NCBI RefSeq assembly: GCF_002803085.1
Contig: NZ_NNBJ01000002.1
Span: 124,001-188,000, forward strand
Origin: Streptomyces sp. CB01201
Lineage (GTDB): Bacteria; Actinomycetota; Actinomycetes; Streptomycetales; Streptomycetaceae
Direction of reading: 5' to 3'
DNA length: 64,000 bases
This document shows, piece after piece, positions 1 through 9,079 of this stretch (positions are counted from its first letter, which is position 1; each line of letters opens with the position of its first letter). The position numbers and the translations under genes were made by a program. The notes beneath the pieces were generated by a model, which saw nothing but the letters and a program-made list of their open reading frames with translations, ran no database searches and was not told the origin of the DNA.

Positions 1-738
1 CAGCAGGCGTTCATCGGCAGCCTGATCAAGAAGGTCAAGGGCAACGGCCTCGACCCGACCACGCTGCTGCCGCTCGCCAACGCGGCCACCAAGTCGATGA
101 CCGTCGACTCGGGCCTCGGCTCGCCCAGCAAGCTGATCTCGTTCGCGATGTCGATGAAGGACATCGACCTGCACAACACCAAGTTCGTCACCCTGCCCTG
201 GCGTTACGAGGGCGCCCGTGTCGCCGTGGTCAAGCCCGAGGCCGACGCGCTCTTCGCGGCGCTGCGCGCGGACCGCACGGTCGACGGACAGAACGCCTCG
301 GGCAAGAGCGCGTCGGCCTCCCCGAGCCCGTCGGCGGCGGCCCCCGAGCCCGCCTCCGGCAAGGGCATCAGCGTGGCCGTCTACAACGGCACCGTCACCA
401 AGGGCCTGGCGGCCCAGGTCGCCGACTCCCTGAGGTCCGCGGGCTTCACCGTCACCGGTGCCACCACGGCCGCCACCCAGGACTACACGCACACGGTCAT
501 CGAGTACGGCGCGAACGACGAGGCCAAGGCCAAGACGGTCGCCACCCACTTCCCCGGCGCCCTGCTGCGCCAGGCGAAGGCGCCGGGCCTGAACGTCATC
601 GTCGGCACGCAGTACAAGGCGGACGGCGCGGACGGCGCGGACGCCGCGTCCAGCGCTCCCGCCGCGGTCCCGTCGGCCGTCGCCGACAAGGCCCGCTCGG
701 CCGACGACAACATCTGCTCCAACCTGTCCTACGGATAG
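1..738 (+). CDS. LCP (LytR-CpsA-Psr) family protein, C-terminal part with LytR_C domain (partial)
   Basis: The reading frame is open from base 1, so the start lies outside the window. The first 60 residues (QQAFIGSLIKKVKG, then a segment ending in TLPW) match the end of an LCP catalytic domain. These membrane-anchored enzymes attach teichoic or glycan polymers to peptidoglycan. An Ala/Ser/Pro-rich linker at about residues 95-120 follows, then a LytR_C domain (about 120-200, ISVAVYNGT and VIVGTQYK strands). The C-terminus is an Ala-rich tail with one Cys near the end. Only the accessory domain and the edge of the catalytic domain are visible, so the catalytic Arg/Asp residues cannot be checked. 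Family assignment is confident from the LytR_C domain. Confidence 0.85.
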   Translation, partial: QQAFIGSLIKKVKGNGLDPTTLLPLANAATKSMTVDSGLGSPSKLISFAMSMKDIDLHNTKFVTLPWRYEGARVAVVKPEADALFAALRADRTVDGQNASGKSASASPSPSAAAPEPASGKGISVAVYNGTVTKGLAAQVADSLRSAGFTVTGATTAATQDYTHTVIEYGANDEAKAKTVATHFPGALLRQAKAPGLNVIVGTQYKADGADGADAASSAPAAVPSAVADKARSADDNICSNLSYG

Positions 739-852
739 GCCCCCGCCGCCGAGGGGCCCCTCCTGCGGTCAGCGGGACCGGAGCCCCGGGTAAGGGGACC
801 GTCCGCACCAGGCAAAGCGCCGGGACGGAAATGTTATGCGGGAGGTAAAGGC

Positions 853-896
853 GTTCGCTTCGCGGCCGCCTGAACCTCCCGGTCCGTTCACATCCG
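853..896 (+). promoter_or_regulatory. possible PHO-box-like repeats upstream of alkaline phosphatase
   Basis: Two 11-base segments, GTTCGCTTCGC at 853 and GTTCACATCCG at 886, resemble the GTTCACC-type direct-repeat unit of Streptomyces PhoP operators. They are 33 bp (3 x 11) apart, but the two intervening units match poorly. The downstream gene is a phosphatase, which makes PhoP control plausible. This is weak sequence evidence only. Confidence 0.25.
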
Positions 897-914
897 ACTC
901 ATAGCTTCGCCGCC

Positions 915-2441
915 ATGAGACAGAAGGCAATGAAGGTGCTCGCGGTCGTCGCGGCGGCCTCCGCGGTCGCCGCCGGCTCGGCCGTCACCGCCAACTCCCA
1001 GCCCCAGCACGGCAGTCACGGCGATCACGGCAGCCGTGAGATACGCAACGTCATCTACCTGCTCGGCGACGGCATGGGCCGCACCCACGTCACCGCGGGC
1101 CGCGAGCGCTTCTACGGCGCCCAGGGCAAGCTCAACATGGAGCGCCTGCCCTACACCGGCGCGGTCGCCACGTACGCCGTCGAGAAGGGCAGCGACCAGC
1201 CGGCCCTGGTGACGGACTCGGCGAGCGCCGCCACTGCCTGGGCCTCGGGCGTCAAGACGTACAACGCCGCGATCGGCGTGGACAGTTACGAGAAGCGGCG
1301 CGTGACGCTGATGGAGCAGGCCAAGGCGGCCGGCTTCGCCACCGGCAACGTCTCGACCGCCGAGATCACCGACGCCACGCCCGCCGCCCAGTTCAGCCAC
1401 GCGCTGCTGCGCGGCTGCCAGGGCCCGACCTACTCGGACGCGGCCTGCCTGCCGAAGAACGCCGACGGCAGCTACGAGAAGGCGCCCGCCGACAAGACGC
1501 TGATCACCCCGATCGCCGAGCAGATCGCCCGCAACGGCACCGCCGATGTGGTCCTCGGCGGCGGCCTCGCCCGCTTCGAGCCGGACGACCAGCAGGCGCT
1601 CCAGAAGCAGGGCTACCAGGTGCTCGGCTCCTTCGGCGACCCGAAGCTGCCCGCGCAGACCGCCGCTTCGCAGAAGGTCGCCACCAAGTCCGACCTGGAC
1701 AAGGCGCGCGGCAAGAAGGTCGTCGGGCTCTTCAACCGGGGCAACCTGACGGTCGAGCAGGCCAAGGCCGCCCTGCCGGCGGACGCCCCGCAGAAGCAGG
1801 AGCCGACGCTCGCGGAGATGGCCAGGAAGTCCATCGACCTGCTCGACGGCCGCTCGAAGAAGGGTTTCTTCCTCCAGGTCGAGGGCGCCCAGATCGACAA
1901 GCGCTCGCACGCCAACGACGCGGCCCAGACGCTCGCCGAGGTCAAGGCGTTCGACGACGCGGTCAAGGCGGCCACCGACTTCGCTAAGCGGGACGGCCAC
2001 ACCCTGGTCGTCGTCACCGCGGACCACGAGTGCGCGGGCTTCAACATCATCGAGAAGGGCACCTACACCAACGCCGAGTCGGTGGCGCCCCCCGCGAACA
2101 CGGACGCCGGCAATCCGGCCAACAACTCCCTTCCCTCGCGCGCCACTTCGGGCGCCAAGGACCCGGCCCGCTCGACCGGCATCGCCAACGGCACCGGCGC
2201 GGGCGACGCGAAGAACTTCGCCCCGGCGACCTTCCGCACCCCCGACGACCCCAAGGGCGTCAAGGACGGCAGCCCCGAGGCGAGCCTGTGGCTGACGTAC
2301 CTGTCGGGCAACCACACCGGCGCGGACGTGCCGATCTTCGCCTACGGTCCGGGCGCCGGCCGGTTCGCGGCCAGCCAGCTCAACACCGATCTGTACGGGA
2401 AGATGTACGGCTCGCTGTTCGGCCGCGCCCCGCGCGGCTGA
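915..2441 (+). CDS. phoA: secreted alkaline phosphatase (PhoA family)
   Basis: Hydrolyses phosphomonoesters outside the cell. The 508-residue product begins with a Sec-type signal: a basic start (MRQKAMK), then an Ala/Val-rich core ending near residue 27. The mature part shows the alkaline phosphatase fold: LLGDGMG (residues 49-55, metal-binding Asp52), TDSASAATAW with nucleophile Ser102, and a late TADHEC metal-binding motif. Length is normal for the family. It appears to stand alone, with a strong hairpin 30 bases past the stop. The upstream region may hold a PHO-box-like element. The ATG at 915 was chosen because it starts the signal peptide directly. Confidence 0.9.
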   Translation: MRQKAMKVLAVVAAASAVAAGSAVTANSQPQHGSHGDHGSREIRNVIYLLGDGMGRTHVTAGRERFYGAQGKLNMERLPYTGAVATYAVEKGSDQPALVTDSASAATAWASGVKTYNAAIGVDSYEKRRVTLMEQAKAAGFATGNVSTAEITDATPAAQFSHALLRGCQGPTYSDAACLPKNADGSYEKAPADKTLITPIAEQIARNGTADVVLGGGLARFEPDDQQALQKQGYQVLGSFGDPKLPAQTAASQKVATKSDLDKARGKKVVGLFNRGNLTVEQAKAALPADAPQKQEPTLAEMARKSIDLLDGRSKKGFFLQVEGAQIDKRSHANDAAQTLAEVKAFDDAVKAATDFAKRDGHTLVVVTADHECAGFNIIEKGTYTNAESVAPPANTDAGNPANNSLPSRATSGAKDPARSTGIANGTGAGDAKNFAPATFRTPDDPKGVKDGSPEASLWLTYLSGNHTGADVPIFAYGPGAGRFAASQLNTDLYGKMYGSLFGRAPRG

Positions 2442-2470
2442 CCCCCCGGCCGACCGGCTGAGCATCGGCC

Positions 2471-2500
2471 AGGGGCCGGGGGCACCCGCCCCCGGCCCCT
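2471..2500 (+). terminator. rho-independent-type hairpin after alkaline phosphatase gene
   Basis: A perfect 13-bp stem (AGGGGCCGGGGGC with its complement) closes a 4-base loop (accc) about 30 bp after the phosphatase stop. No long T-run follows, as is usual in high-GC actinomycetes. Confidence 0.75.
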
Positions 2501-2566
2501 CTCGTTACCCCCGGCCCCCTCGTTACCCCCGGCCCCTCTCGTGCTACTCCCCAGGAGTCCCAGGCA

Positions 2567-3088
2567 ATGAAGCGCACCGCCGCCCCGGCCGTCCTGGCCG
2601 CCCTCGTCCTCGCCCTGCTGACCGCCTGCGGCGGCGGCTCCGGGGGCGCCTCCGGCGACCGGGCCGACGACACCCCGGCCCCCGTCCCCTCGGTGAGCTT
2701 CGCGGCGCCCGAGCGGGCCGCCGCCCCCGCCGCGTACCAGAAGCTCACCCGGGGTGAAGTGCGCCTGGAACAAGGTCCGTTCACGGACCGGGTGAAGGTG
2801 ACCGGCGGCTCCCTGGGGGCCGGGGCGGCCGTCACCGGGCACCTCGCCGTCACCTCCGACGTCAGCGAGCTGATCGCCCTGGAGCTGCGCGCCGCCTACT
2901 ACGACGCGGACGGCAGGCTGCTCGGCACCGGCTCGTTCCAGTACGCCGAGGAGGGCCACGACGAGCACAAGGGCGGCCACACCCCGGCCGCCGAGGGGGC
3001 CGGGATCGACTTCGAGATCGAGCCGAAGGCCCTGACCGGCACGCCGACCAGCGCGGTGCTCTCCATTCCCGTGCTGGTCAACGAGTAG
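2567..3088 (+). CDS. lipoprotein of unknown function
   Basis: The 173-residue product starts with MKRTAAP and a hydrophobic stretch ending in LTAC at residues 18-21. That is a lipobox, so Cys21 should be lipidated and the protein anchored outside the membrane. A Gly/Ser linker follows, then a single beta-rich domain with alternating strands and a YYDADGRLLGTG segment. This resembles FxLYD-type domains, in which a V-x-YD-x-x-G-x-LGT pattern recurs. There are no catalytic motifs. It lies between the phosphatase terminator and the convergent rppA gene and probably forms its own unit. Function unknown. Confidence 0.7.
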   Translation: MKRTAAPAVLAALVLALLTACGGGSGGASGDRADDTPAPVPSVSFAAPERAAAPAAYQKLTRGEVRLEQGPFTDRVKVTGGSLGAGAAVTGHLAVTSDVSELIALELRAAYYDADGRLLGTGSFQYAEEGHDEHKGGHTPAAEGAGIDFEIEPKALTGTPTSAVLSIPVLVNE

Positions 3089-3126
3089 CCGTCCAGGGCC
3101 TCAACTGGTTTTGCGGTTAGCGGAGT

Positions 3127-4218
3127 TCAGGCTCGCGCCGCCATCGCCGTGAGCTCCTCGTCCAAGTGCGGGCCCGCGTTCCAGCTGCCCACGCCGATCT
3201 CGGCGGTGATGCCGGGGCCGAAGCCGGCGATCAGGCCGCGGGCGCCGTCGGCCATGCCGCCCTCGTCGAAGAGGCGGGCGAGTGCGTCGAAGACGACCGA
3301 ACTCGCGATGTTGCCGCGCTCGGTGAGGGTGTTGCGGCTGAAGCGGAACATGTCCGGGCCCAGGTCCAGGAAGTGGCACAGGTCGTCGAGAATGCGGGGC
3401 CCGCCCGCGTGCACGATGTAGAAGTCGAGTGCGCCGACCTCCCAACTGTGCTGGGACACAAGGGTTTTGAGTGCCGGAGCGAGCATCTCCATGGTGCCGG
3501 GGACCCGCTTGTCGAGCTGGAAGTGGAAGCCGGTCTCGCGGACGGCGTACGAGATCCAGTTCTCGGTGTCCGGGACCAGGTGCGAGCCGTTGCGCTCGAT
3601 CCGCATGCCGACACCGCCCTCACCGCGGACCACCGCGGCCGAAAGGGCGTCCCCGAACAGGCCGTTGGACAGCAGCGAGCCGACGCCGATGTCCGTGGGC
3701 TGGTAGAGCAGCGAGCAGAACTCGCACGACACGATCAGCACGTTGGAGCCCGGGTAGGCCGTGATGAAGTCGTGCGCGCGGTTGATCGCGGCGCCGCCGG
3801 CCGCGCAGCCGAGCTGGGCGATGGGCAGCTGCCGGGTGTCGGAACGGAAGCCCATGGTGTTGATCAGCCAGGCGGTCAGCGAGGGCATCATGAAGCCGGT
3901 GCACGACACGTAGACGATCATGTCGATGTCGGCGGCCTCGACCTCGCCGTACGCCAGCGCGCGGCGCACCACCTCGGGCACCCGCTTCTTCGCCTCGGCC
4001 TCGTACACCTGGTTGCGCTTCTCGAACCCCGGGTGGGCCAGGGTCTCTTCGAGGGGCTGGACGAGGTGGCGGGTCTTGACGCCGGTGTTCTCGATGAGTC
4101 TGAGGACCAGATCGCGCTGCGGGTGCCCGGCGTGGGTCTCGCGGGCGAGCGCCAGGGTCTGCTCCTGGGTGATGACGTGGTCGGGTACCGCGACCGCCGG
4201 TCGGCACAGGGTGGCCAT
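3127..4218 (-). CDS. rppA: type III polyketide synthase, 1,3,6,8-tetrahydroxynaphthalene synthase
   Basis: Condenses five malonyl-CoA to 1,3,6,8-tetrahydroxynaphthalene, which oxidises to flaviolin. The 363-residue length is typical. The catalytic Cys is in LGCAAGG at Cys138, the number known for S. coelicolor THNS. Cys106 (VSCTGF), a residue typical of THN synthases rather than plant chalcone synthases, is also present. The family's catalytic His (IVHAGG) and Asn (RNTLTERGN) are visible. A GAAGGGA ribosome-binding site precedes the ATG. It lies 29 bp downstream of a P450 on the same strand, the usual rppA-P450 pairing for polymerised, UV-protective pigments. Confidence 0.95.
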   Translation of the reverse strand: MATLCRPAVAVPDHVITQEQTLALARETHAGHPQRDLVLRLIENTGVKTRHLVQPLEETLAHPGFEKRNQVYEAEAKKRVPEVVRRALAYGEVEAADIDMIVYVSCTGFMMPSLTAWLINTMGFRSDTRQLPIAQLGCAAGGAAINRAHDFITAYPGSNVLIVSCEFCSLLYQPTDIGVGSLLSNGLFGDALSAAVVRGEGGVGMRIERNGSHLVPDTENWISYAVRETGFHFQLDKRVPGTMEMLAPALKTLVSQHSWEVGALDFYIVHAGGPRILDDLCHFLDLGPDMFRFSRNTLTERGNIASSVVFDALARLFDEGGMADGARGLIAGFGPGITAEIGVGSWNAGPHLDEELTAMAARA

Positions 4219-4247
4219 TTAACTTCCCTTCGATGATGGGTGGTTGG

Positions 4248-5453
4248 TCACCAGGCGACCGGAAGGCTGAGCGGGTGGCGCCAGATGGAGTGGGTGTTCC
4301 ACGGCACGTCGCCGGGGTCACCGGCGAGCCGCAGGCCCGGGAAGCGGGTCAGCAGGGAGGTGAACGCCACCTCCAGTTCCATCTGGGCGAGCGGGGCACC
4401 GAGGCAGTGGTGGGCGCCCCAGCCGAACGTCATGTGCGGGACCGATCCCCGGTCGAGGTCGACCTCGTGGGGCCGGTCGAACTTGAGGGTGTCCCGGTTG
4501 GCGGTCAGGTAGGAGACATGGACGATGTCACCGGCGCGGATCAGCACCCCGCTCAGCTCGACGTCCTCGGTGGCGACGCGAGGGATGCCGACGCCCTTGC
4601 GGAACGGGATGAAACGGAGCAGCTCGTCGAGGACGGCCGGGAAGCGGTCCGGGTGCGTACGCAGGTCATCGAGGATGTCCGGCCTGGTCAGGAGCGTGTA
4701 CGCGATGTTCCCGAGCTCGTAGGTGGTGGTGTCCTGTCCGGTGATGAGCAGGACCATCGCCATCACGGCGAGCTCCTGGTCGTCGAGGAGTTCGTCGCCG
4801 TCACGGGCGGTGGCGAGGGTGGAGATCAGGTCGTCGCCGGGGGACCGGCGGCGGGCCGCGGTGAGGTCGGTGAAGTAGGCGCGCAGCTCGGCCTTGGCGG
4901 CGACGGCCGCCTCGCGCCCCGCGGCGCCGATGTTCATCATGGTCAGGGCGTGCGCGCGCAGCCAGTCCCGCTCGCCGTCGGGGATGGCGAGGACCTCGCA
5001 GATCGTGACGAGGGGCAGCGGGGCGGCGACGTGCTCGACGAAGTCGGCGGGCGAGCCGTGCTCGGCCATGGTGGCGAGCAGCTCGTCGACCTTCTTCTGG
5101 GTGCGCTCGCGCATCCGCGCCACGTGCTTGGGCGCGAAGCTCTTGGCGACGAGGCTGCGCAGCCGGCTGCTGGCGGGCGGGTCCATCAGGTTGATGGACT
5201 CGGCCTGCACGATGGGCTCGGGGGTCATCCGCGGGAAGTCGCGGCCGATGACGGCGCTCCGGCTGAACCGGCGGTCGGTGGTCACCGTCCGCACGTCCTC
5301 GTACCGGGTCACCAGCCAGGCCTCGCCCTCGCCGTACGCCATCCGGATCCGGGCGACCGGTTCCTCGGCCAGCATCCGCTGGAGCTGTGGGTCGAACTCC
5401 AGCGCATCGGCGTAGTCGAAGGGGCAGCTCCACACGGTGTCTGTGGTCTCCAC
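4248..5453 (-). CDS. cytochrome P450, CYP158-like (flaviolin-coupling)
   Basis: A soluble bacterial class P450 of 401 residues. Visible motifs are the I-helix oxygen-activation segment ITGQDTT (about 240), the K-helix ELLRF, and the haem-ligand loop FGWGAHHCLG (about 340-350) with the axial Cys. The start is GTG with a CGGAG ribosome-binding site upstream. It is the first gene of a two-gene unit with rppA, and in this context CYP158-type enzymes dimerise or trimerise flaviolin into red-brown pigment. The exact CYP158 subfamily is inferred from context and not proven by residues. The promoter should lie in 5454-5650, between this gene and the upstream regulator. Confidence 0.9.
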   Translation of the reverse strand: METTDTVWSCPFDYADALEFDPQLQRMLAEEPVARIRMAYGEGEAWLVTRYEDVRTVTTDRRFSRSAVIGRDFPRMTPEPIVQAESINLMDPPASSRLRSLVAKSFAPKHVARMRERTQKKVDELLATMAEHGSPADFVEHVAAPLPLVTICEVLAIPDGERDWLRAHALTMMNIGAAGREAAVAAKAELRAYFTDLTAARRRSPGDDLISTLATARDGDELLDDQELAVMAMVLLITGQDTTTYELGNIAYTLLTRPDILDDLRTHPDRFPAVLDELLRFIPFRKGVGIPRVATEDVELSGVLIRAGDIVHVSYLTANRDTLKFDRPHEVDLDRGSVPHMTFGWGAHHCLGAPLAQMELEVAFTSLLTRFPGLRLAGDPGDVPWNTHSIWRHPLSLPVAW

Positions 5454-5650
5454 GTGGCGTACTCCGGTGTGTGTCGGGGGACAGCCGGCCCAGCTGGGCA
5501 GCGGACTTGCCCTGTATCCCCGAGCGGGGTCATGAACATGTCCGCCTTCCCCTGAATTAACCGATTAGAGGGAGAGCGCGGGGAGTCGAGGTGACAAACG
5601 CGCGCCGGTTCCGAACCCGGCGCTCCGGTGCTGGTGGGCGCGGGTGCCGG

Positions 5651-7381
5651 TCAGACGGCCGAGGACCGGCGGAACCGGTTCACCACGTGCAGGTCGGCCT
5701 CGATGGCCGCGGCCGTGGCGCGCAGCTCGGGCAGCAGCTCGGCACGGCACTCGGCCAGGGTGCGCCGCGTGGTGTGCATGGCCACGTTCACCGCCGCGAC
5801 CGCCCGTCCCGCCGCGTCCCGCACCGGCACGGCGAGGGAGCGCAGCCCTTCCTCCAGCTCCTCGTCGACCAGCGCGTACCCCTGCGCGGCGACCTCGTCG
5901 AGCAGGCCGGCCAGTACGGCCGGTGAGGTGACCGTGCGCGGCGTGAGCGCCGGCAGCGCCGTACGGCCGAGCCGTTCCGCGCGCTGCGGGGCGGGCAGAT
6001 CCGCGAGCAGTACGCGGCCCATGGCGGCGGCGTACGCGGGGAAGCGGGTGCCCAGGGTGATGTTGACGCTCATGATCCGGGTGGTGGCGACCCGGGCCGT
6101 GTACTGGATGGCGTCTCCATCGAGCACCGCGAGCGAGGCCGAGTCGTGCACGCGGCGCACGAGGGTGGCCAGATGGGGTGCCGCGATGTCGGAGAGCGTC
6201 GTACGGGACAGGGGCGGGCAGCCGAGCGCCAGGACGCGCGGGGTGAGCCGGAAGGCGCGGCCCTCGGTGGCGACCAGGCCCAGATGGTCCAGGGTGATCA
6301 GGGCGCGCCGAGCGGTCGCCCGCGGCAGCCCGGTGGCCTCGGCGACGGCGCTGAGGGTCAGCTCGGCCCGGCCGGGCCCGAACGCGGTGAGGACGGTGAG
6401 CCCGCGGGCCAGCGACTCGACGAAGTCGGCGCCGAGTTCCTGCTTGGAGGCGGAGGTCCAGGCGGCGAGGGCGGGCGCGGTGGGTCCTGCCTGGAGAGCG
6501 GGGGGCCCTGCGGTGCGGGCGGGCGCGGTGGGTCCCGCTTGGGGAGCGGGGGGCCCTTCGGCTCGGGCGGCTCCGGCCGGTCCCGTCGGTCCGGTGGGGC
6601 GGGCGAGCTCGGCCTCCATGGTGGCGGCGGTCGCCCGGAGCCGGGGCAGGACGGACTCGCGCAGGGACGCGGCGCTGTGCCGGCTGGTGTGGCTGACGAC
6701 GCTGAGCGCGCAGAGCGGGATGCCCGCCGGGTCGCGGAGCGGCACGGCCACCGCGATGAGGCCCGGCTCGATCAGCTGGTCGTCGACGGCCGAGCCCTCG
6801 GTGCGGGCCCGTTCGGCCCGCTGCGCGAAACGCTCGCCCTGGTCGCCCGCGCCCGGGGGCACACCGGGAAAGCCGAGGCCCTCGGGGTCGGTGGCACGCC
6901 GCTCGTGCCATGCGGCCCACTGCCCCGGCGTCCAGTACGCGGCGAACAGCGGCCCCGGCGCGGTGCGTTCGGCGGGCAGCAGGTCGCCGATCCGGAAGGT
7001 CAGCGACATCGCGCGGCGCCGGGTGCTCTGGTGGACGAAGCGGATGCCGTCGCCGTCGGGGACCGCGAGCGACACCGACTCGTCCAGCTCCTCGGCGAGC
7101 CGGACCGCGCCGGGACCCAGCAGCGCGGGCAGCCGCAACGCGCCCAGATAGGCATTGGCCAGCTCCATCAGACGGGGGGCCAGGGTCACGGCCGGCCCGT
7201 CGAGGCGTACGTATCCCATGCGGGCCAGGGTCGCCGCGACCCGGTCGACGGTGGAGCGGGCCAGGCCCGTCGTCCGGACCAGCTCGCCGAGGCTGAGCCG
7301 CCCGTCCGCGTCGCTGAGCGCGCGCAGCACGGCCACCCCGCGCATCAGCGGACCGACGGCTTCGGCGGGGACGGTGCTCAT
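5651..7381 (-). CDS. tandem double IclR-family regulator (PcaR/PobR-like) of the adjacent pca genes
   Basis: A 576-residue product made of two complete IclR units in series. Unit 1 has a winged HTH (LGELVRTTGLARSTVDRVAA, about 25-60) and an effector domain to about 260. Unit 2 begins near 320, with HTH LSAVAEATGLPRATARRAL and its own effector domain. A linker of repeated Ala-Pro-Gly blocks (GPPAPQAGPTAPA type) joins them. The ATG at 7379-7381 is preceded by GGAGG; longer upstream reading frame is non-homologous. It is divergent from pcaI with a palindrome between. IclR proteins such as PcaR and PobR sense protocatechuate, p-hydroxybenzoate or beta-ketoadipate, so control of the pca-pob operon is likely. 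In S. coelicolor this role is held by a MarR protein (PcaV), so the regulator type differs here. Confidence 0.85.
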   Translation of the reverse strand: MSTVPAEAVGPLMRGVAVLRALSDADGRLSLGELVRTTGLARSTVDRVAATLARMGYVRLDGPAVTLAPRLMELANAYLGALRLPALLGPGAVRLAEELDESVSLAVPDGDGIRFVHQSTRRRAMSLTFRIGDLLPAERTAPGPLFAAYWTPGQWAAWHERRATDPEGLGFPGVPPGAGDQGERFAQRAERARTEGSAVDDQLIEPGLIAVAVPLRDPAGIPLCALSVVSHTSRHSAASLRESVLPRLRATAATMEAELARPTGPTGPAGAARAEGPPAPQAGPTAPARTAGPPALQAGPTAPALAAWTSASKQELGADFVESLARGLTVLTAFGPGRAELTLSAVAEATGLPRATARRALITLDHLGLVATEGRAFRLTPRVLALGCPPLSRTTLSDIAAPHLATLVRRVHDSASLAVLDGDAIQYTARVATTRIMSVNITLGTRFPAYAAAMGRVLLADLPAPQRAERLGRTALPALTPRTVTSPAVLAGLLDEVAAQGYALVDEELEEGLRSLAVPVRDAAGRAVAAVNVAMHTTRRTLAECRAELLPELRATAAAIEADLHVVNRFRRSSAV

Positions 7382-7473
7382 CTTGCCTCCGGGGACGGCC
7401 TGTTGAGGCATGGGCAGGGGGCGGGGTGTTGACGCGCGGGCCCGCAGAACGCACACTCGGGCCGACGCGTTTC

Positions 7474-7487
7474 TGAACTCTAGTTCA
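7474..7487. promoter_or_regulatory. palindromic operator candidate in regulator-pcaI divergent region
   Basis: TGAACT-CT-AGTTCA is an inverted repeat with 6-bp arms, midway between the divergent regulator and pcaI. Just downstream lies GGCGAACAATTGGCG, a possible second site. IclR-family operators are short palindromes of this type, so this is the best candidate site for the double-IclR protein. Confidence 0.5.
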
Positions 7488-7515
7488 TCTGGCGAACAAT
7501 TGGCGAGAGCTGTGG

Positions 7516-7550
7516 TCGGGATCGGGATCGGGATCGGGATCGGGATCGGG
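7516..7550 (+). repeat. hexanucleotide tandem repeat upstream of pcaI
   Basis: Nearly six copies of TCGGGA lie immediately before the pcaI ribosome-binding site (GGGAG at 7551-7555). The tract is within the 5' leader and may vary in copy number between strains, which would change promoter-to-start spacing. Confidence 0.85.
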
Positions 7551-7562
7551 CGGGAGCTTTTC

Positions 7563-8342
7563 ATGGACAAAGTCGTACGGGCCCCGGCGGACGCGGTGGC
7601 CGACATCCCCGACGGGGCCTCCCTCGCGGTCGGCGGCTTCGGCCTCAGCGGCGTCCCGAACGTGCTGATCGCCGCCCTGTACGCGCAGGGTGCCACCGCG
7701 CTGAGCGTGGTCTCCAACAACTGCGGGGTGGACGGCGGCGGCCTCGGCGTCCTGCTCGCGGCCGGCCGCATAGCCCGTGTGACCGGCTCGTACATCGGCA
7801 CCAACAAGGAGTTCGCCCGCCAGTACCTCACCGGCGAGCTGGAGGTGGAGCTGGTCCCGCAGGGCACGCTGGCCGAGCGGCTGCGCGCCGGGGGCTGCGG
7901 CATCCCCGCGTTCTACACCCCGGCGGGCGTCGGCACCCAGGTCGCCGAGGGCGGGCTGCCGCTGCGGTACGGGCCGGACGGCGAGGTGGCCGTGGCCTCG
8001 CCGCCCAAGGAGGTGAGGGAGTTCGGCGGGCGCGACCACGTCCTGGAGCACGGCATCACCACGGACTTCGCCCTGGTGCGGGCCTGGAAGGGCGATAGGC
8101 ACGGAAACCTGGTCCTCCGACGCGCGGCCCGCAACTTCAACCCGCTGGCGGCGATGGCGGGCCGGATCACCGTCGCCGAGGTCGAACACCTCCTGGAACC
8201 GGGCGAGTTGGACCCGGACGCGGTGCACGTTCCCGGAGTCTTCGTGCAGCGGGTCGTGCCTCTGACGCCAACTCAGGCCGAGGACAAGGGGATCGAGAAG
8301 CGGACGGTACGGCGGAGCGACGACGGGGAGGGGGTCCGGTGA
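7563..8342 (+). CDS. pcaI: 3-oxoadipate CoA-transferase, alpha subunit
   Basis: Alpha subunit of the enzyme that moves CoA from succinyl-CoA to beta-ketoadipate in protocatechuate catabolism. The 259-residue product starts MDKVV and carries the class I CoA-transferase glycine-rich motif ([10 protein letters not shown], about 24-33) and the NGN-like loop region ([11 protein letters not shown]). The ATG at 7563 was chosen because it follows GGGAG and begins the conserved domain. An upstream in-frame extension would translate the hexamer repeat. The stop overlaps the pcaJ GTG by four bases (GTGA), showing translational coupling. First gene of pcaIJHG. Confidence 0.93.
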   Translation: MDKVVRAPADAVADIPDGASLAVGGFGLSGVPNVLIAALYAQGATALSVVSNNCGVDGGGLGVLLAAGRIARVTGSYIGTNKEFARQYLTGELEVELVPQGTLAERLRAGGCGIPAFYTPAGVGTQVAEGGLPLRYGPDGEVAVASPPKEVREFGGRDHVLEHGITTDFALVRAWKGDRHGNLVLRRAARNFNPLAAMAGRITVAEVEHLLEPGELDPDAVHVPGVFVQRVVPLTPTQAEDKGIEKRTVRRSDDGEGVR

Positions 8343-9079
8343 AGGGCTGGACGCGGGACGGGATGGCGGCCCGAGCGGCGGCCGAACTGGCCGACGGGAG
8401 CTGTGTGAACCTCGGCATCGGGCTGCCCACCCTGGTGCTGGGCCATCTACCGCCGGGCGTGGATGTGGTGCTCCACTCGGAGAACGGCATCCTCGGCGTC
8501 GGACCGTACCCCTTGGAGGAGGACGTGGACCCGGACCTCGTCAACGCGGGCAAGGAGACGGTGACCGTGCTGCCGGGCGCCGCGTTCTTCGACTCCGCGC
8601 TGTCGTTCGGGATGATCCGCGGCGGCCACGTCGACACCGCGGTCCTCGGCGCGATGCAGGTGTCCGCGGGCGGCGACCTCGCCAACTGGGCCGTGCCGGG
8701 GCGCCTGGTGAGGGGGATGGGCGGTGCGATGGACCTCGTGCACGGGGTGCGCCGGGTGCTCGTCCTGACCGAGCACACGGCGAAGGACGGCACCCCCAAA
8801 CTCGTCGAGCGCTGCACCCTGCCGCTCACCGGCCGGGCGTGTGTGCACCGGGTCATCACCGACCTGGCCGTGCTCGACATCGACCCCGGGGGCGGGTTCG
8901 TCCTGGTCGAGACGGCGCCGGGGGTCGATGCGGAGGAGGTGCGCGCGCGGACGGCGGCGCGGGTGCGGGTGCGGATGGGAGTGCCGGTACGGACGGGGGT
9001 GCCGCCGCGGGTGCGTACGGACGGAATCGGATCCGGAGGGGAAACCGGAGGGGACGTGGGAGAGGTGGCAGGGCGATGA
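8339..9079 (+). CDS. pcaJ: 3-oxoadipate CoA-transferase, beta subunit
   Basis: Catalytic beta subunit partnering PcaI. The active-site Glu is in the SENG motif (about residue 48 in [11 protein letters not shown]) and the conserved GGHVD segment follows (about 97-101). The core ends near residue 205. The last 40 residues are Arg/Val/Gly-rich and look like an added low-complexity tail. Length is 246, longer than the roughly 210-220 usual for the subunit because of that tail. Starts with GTG inside the pcaI stop and ends in ATGA overlap with pcaH. Confidence 0.93.
   Translation: MKGWTRDGMAARAAAELADGSCVNLGIGLPTLVLGHLPPGVDVVLHSENGILGVGPYPLEEDVDPDLVNAGKETVTVLPGAAFFDSALSFGMIRGGHVDTAVLGAMQVSAGGDLANWAVPGRLVRGMGGAMDLVHGVRRVLVLTEHTAKDGTPKLVERCTLPLTGRACVHRVITDLAVLDIDPGGGFVLVETAPGVDAEEVRARTAARVRVRMGVPVRTGVPPRVRTDGIGSGGETGGDVGEVAGR

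Noticed and set aside
888..2465. 525-codon open frame on the minus strand across alkaline phosphatase
   Set aside because: Arg/Gly/Val-rich shadow of a clear PhoA gene; no family motifs. Long antisense frames are routine at this GC content.
7410..7562. N-terminal extension of pcaI
   Set aside because: Would translate the TCGGGA repeat as Gly-Ile repeats; ATG at 7563 fits the CoA-transferase start.
7382..7903. N-terminal extension of the double-IclR gene by 174 codons
   Set aside because: It would run through the pcaI promoter, the palindrome and the hexamer repeat. The ATG at 7381 has a good ribosome-binding site and starts the conserved HTH.
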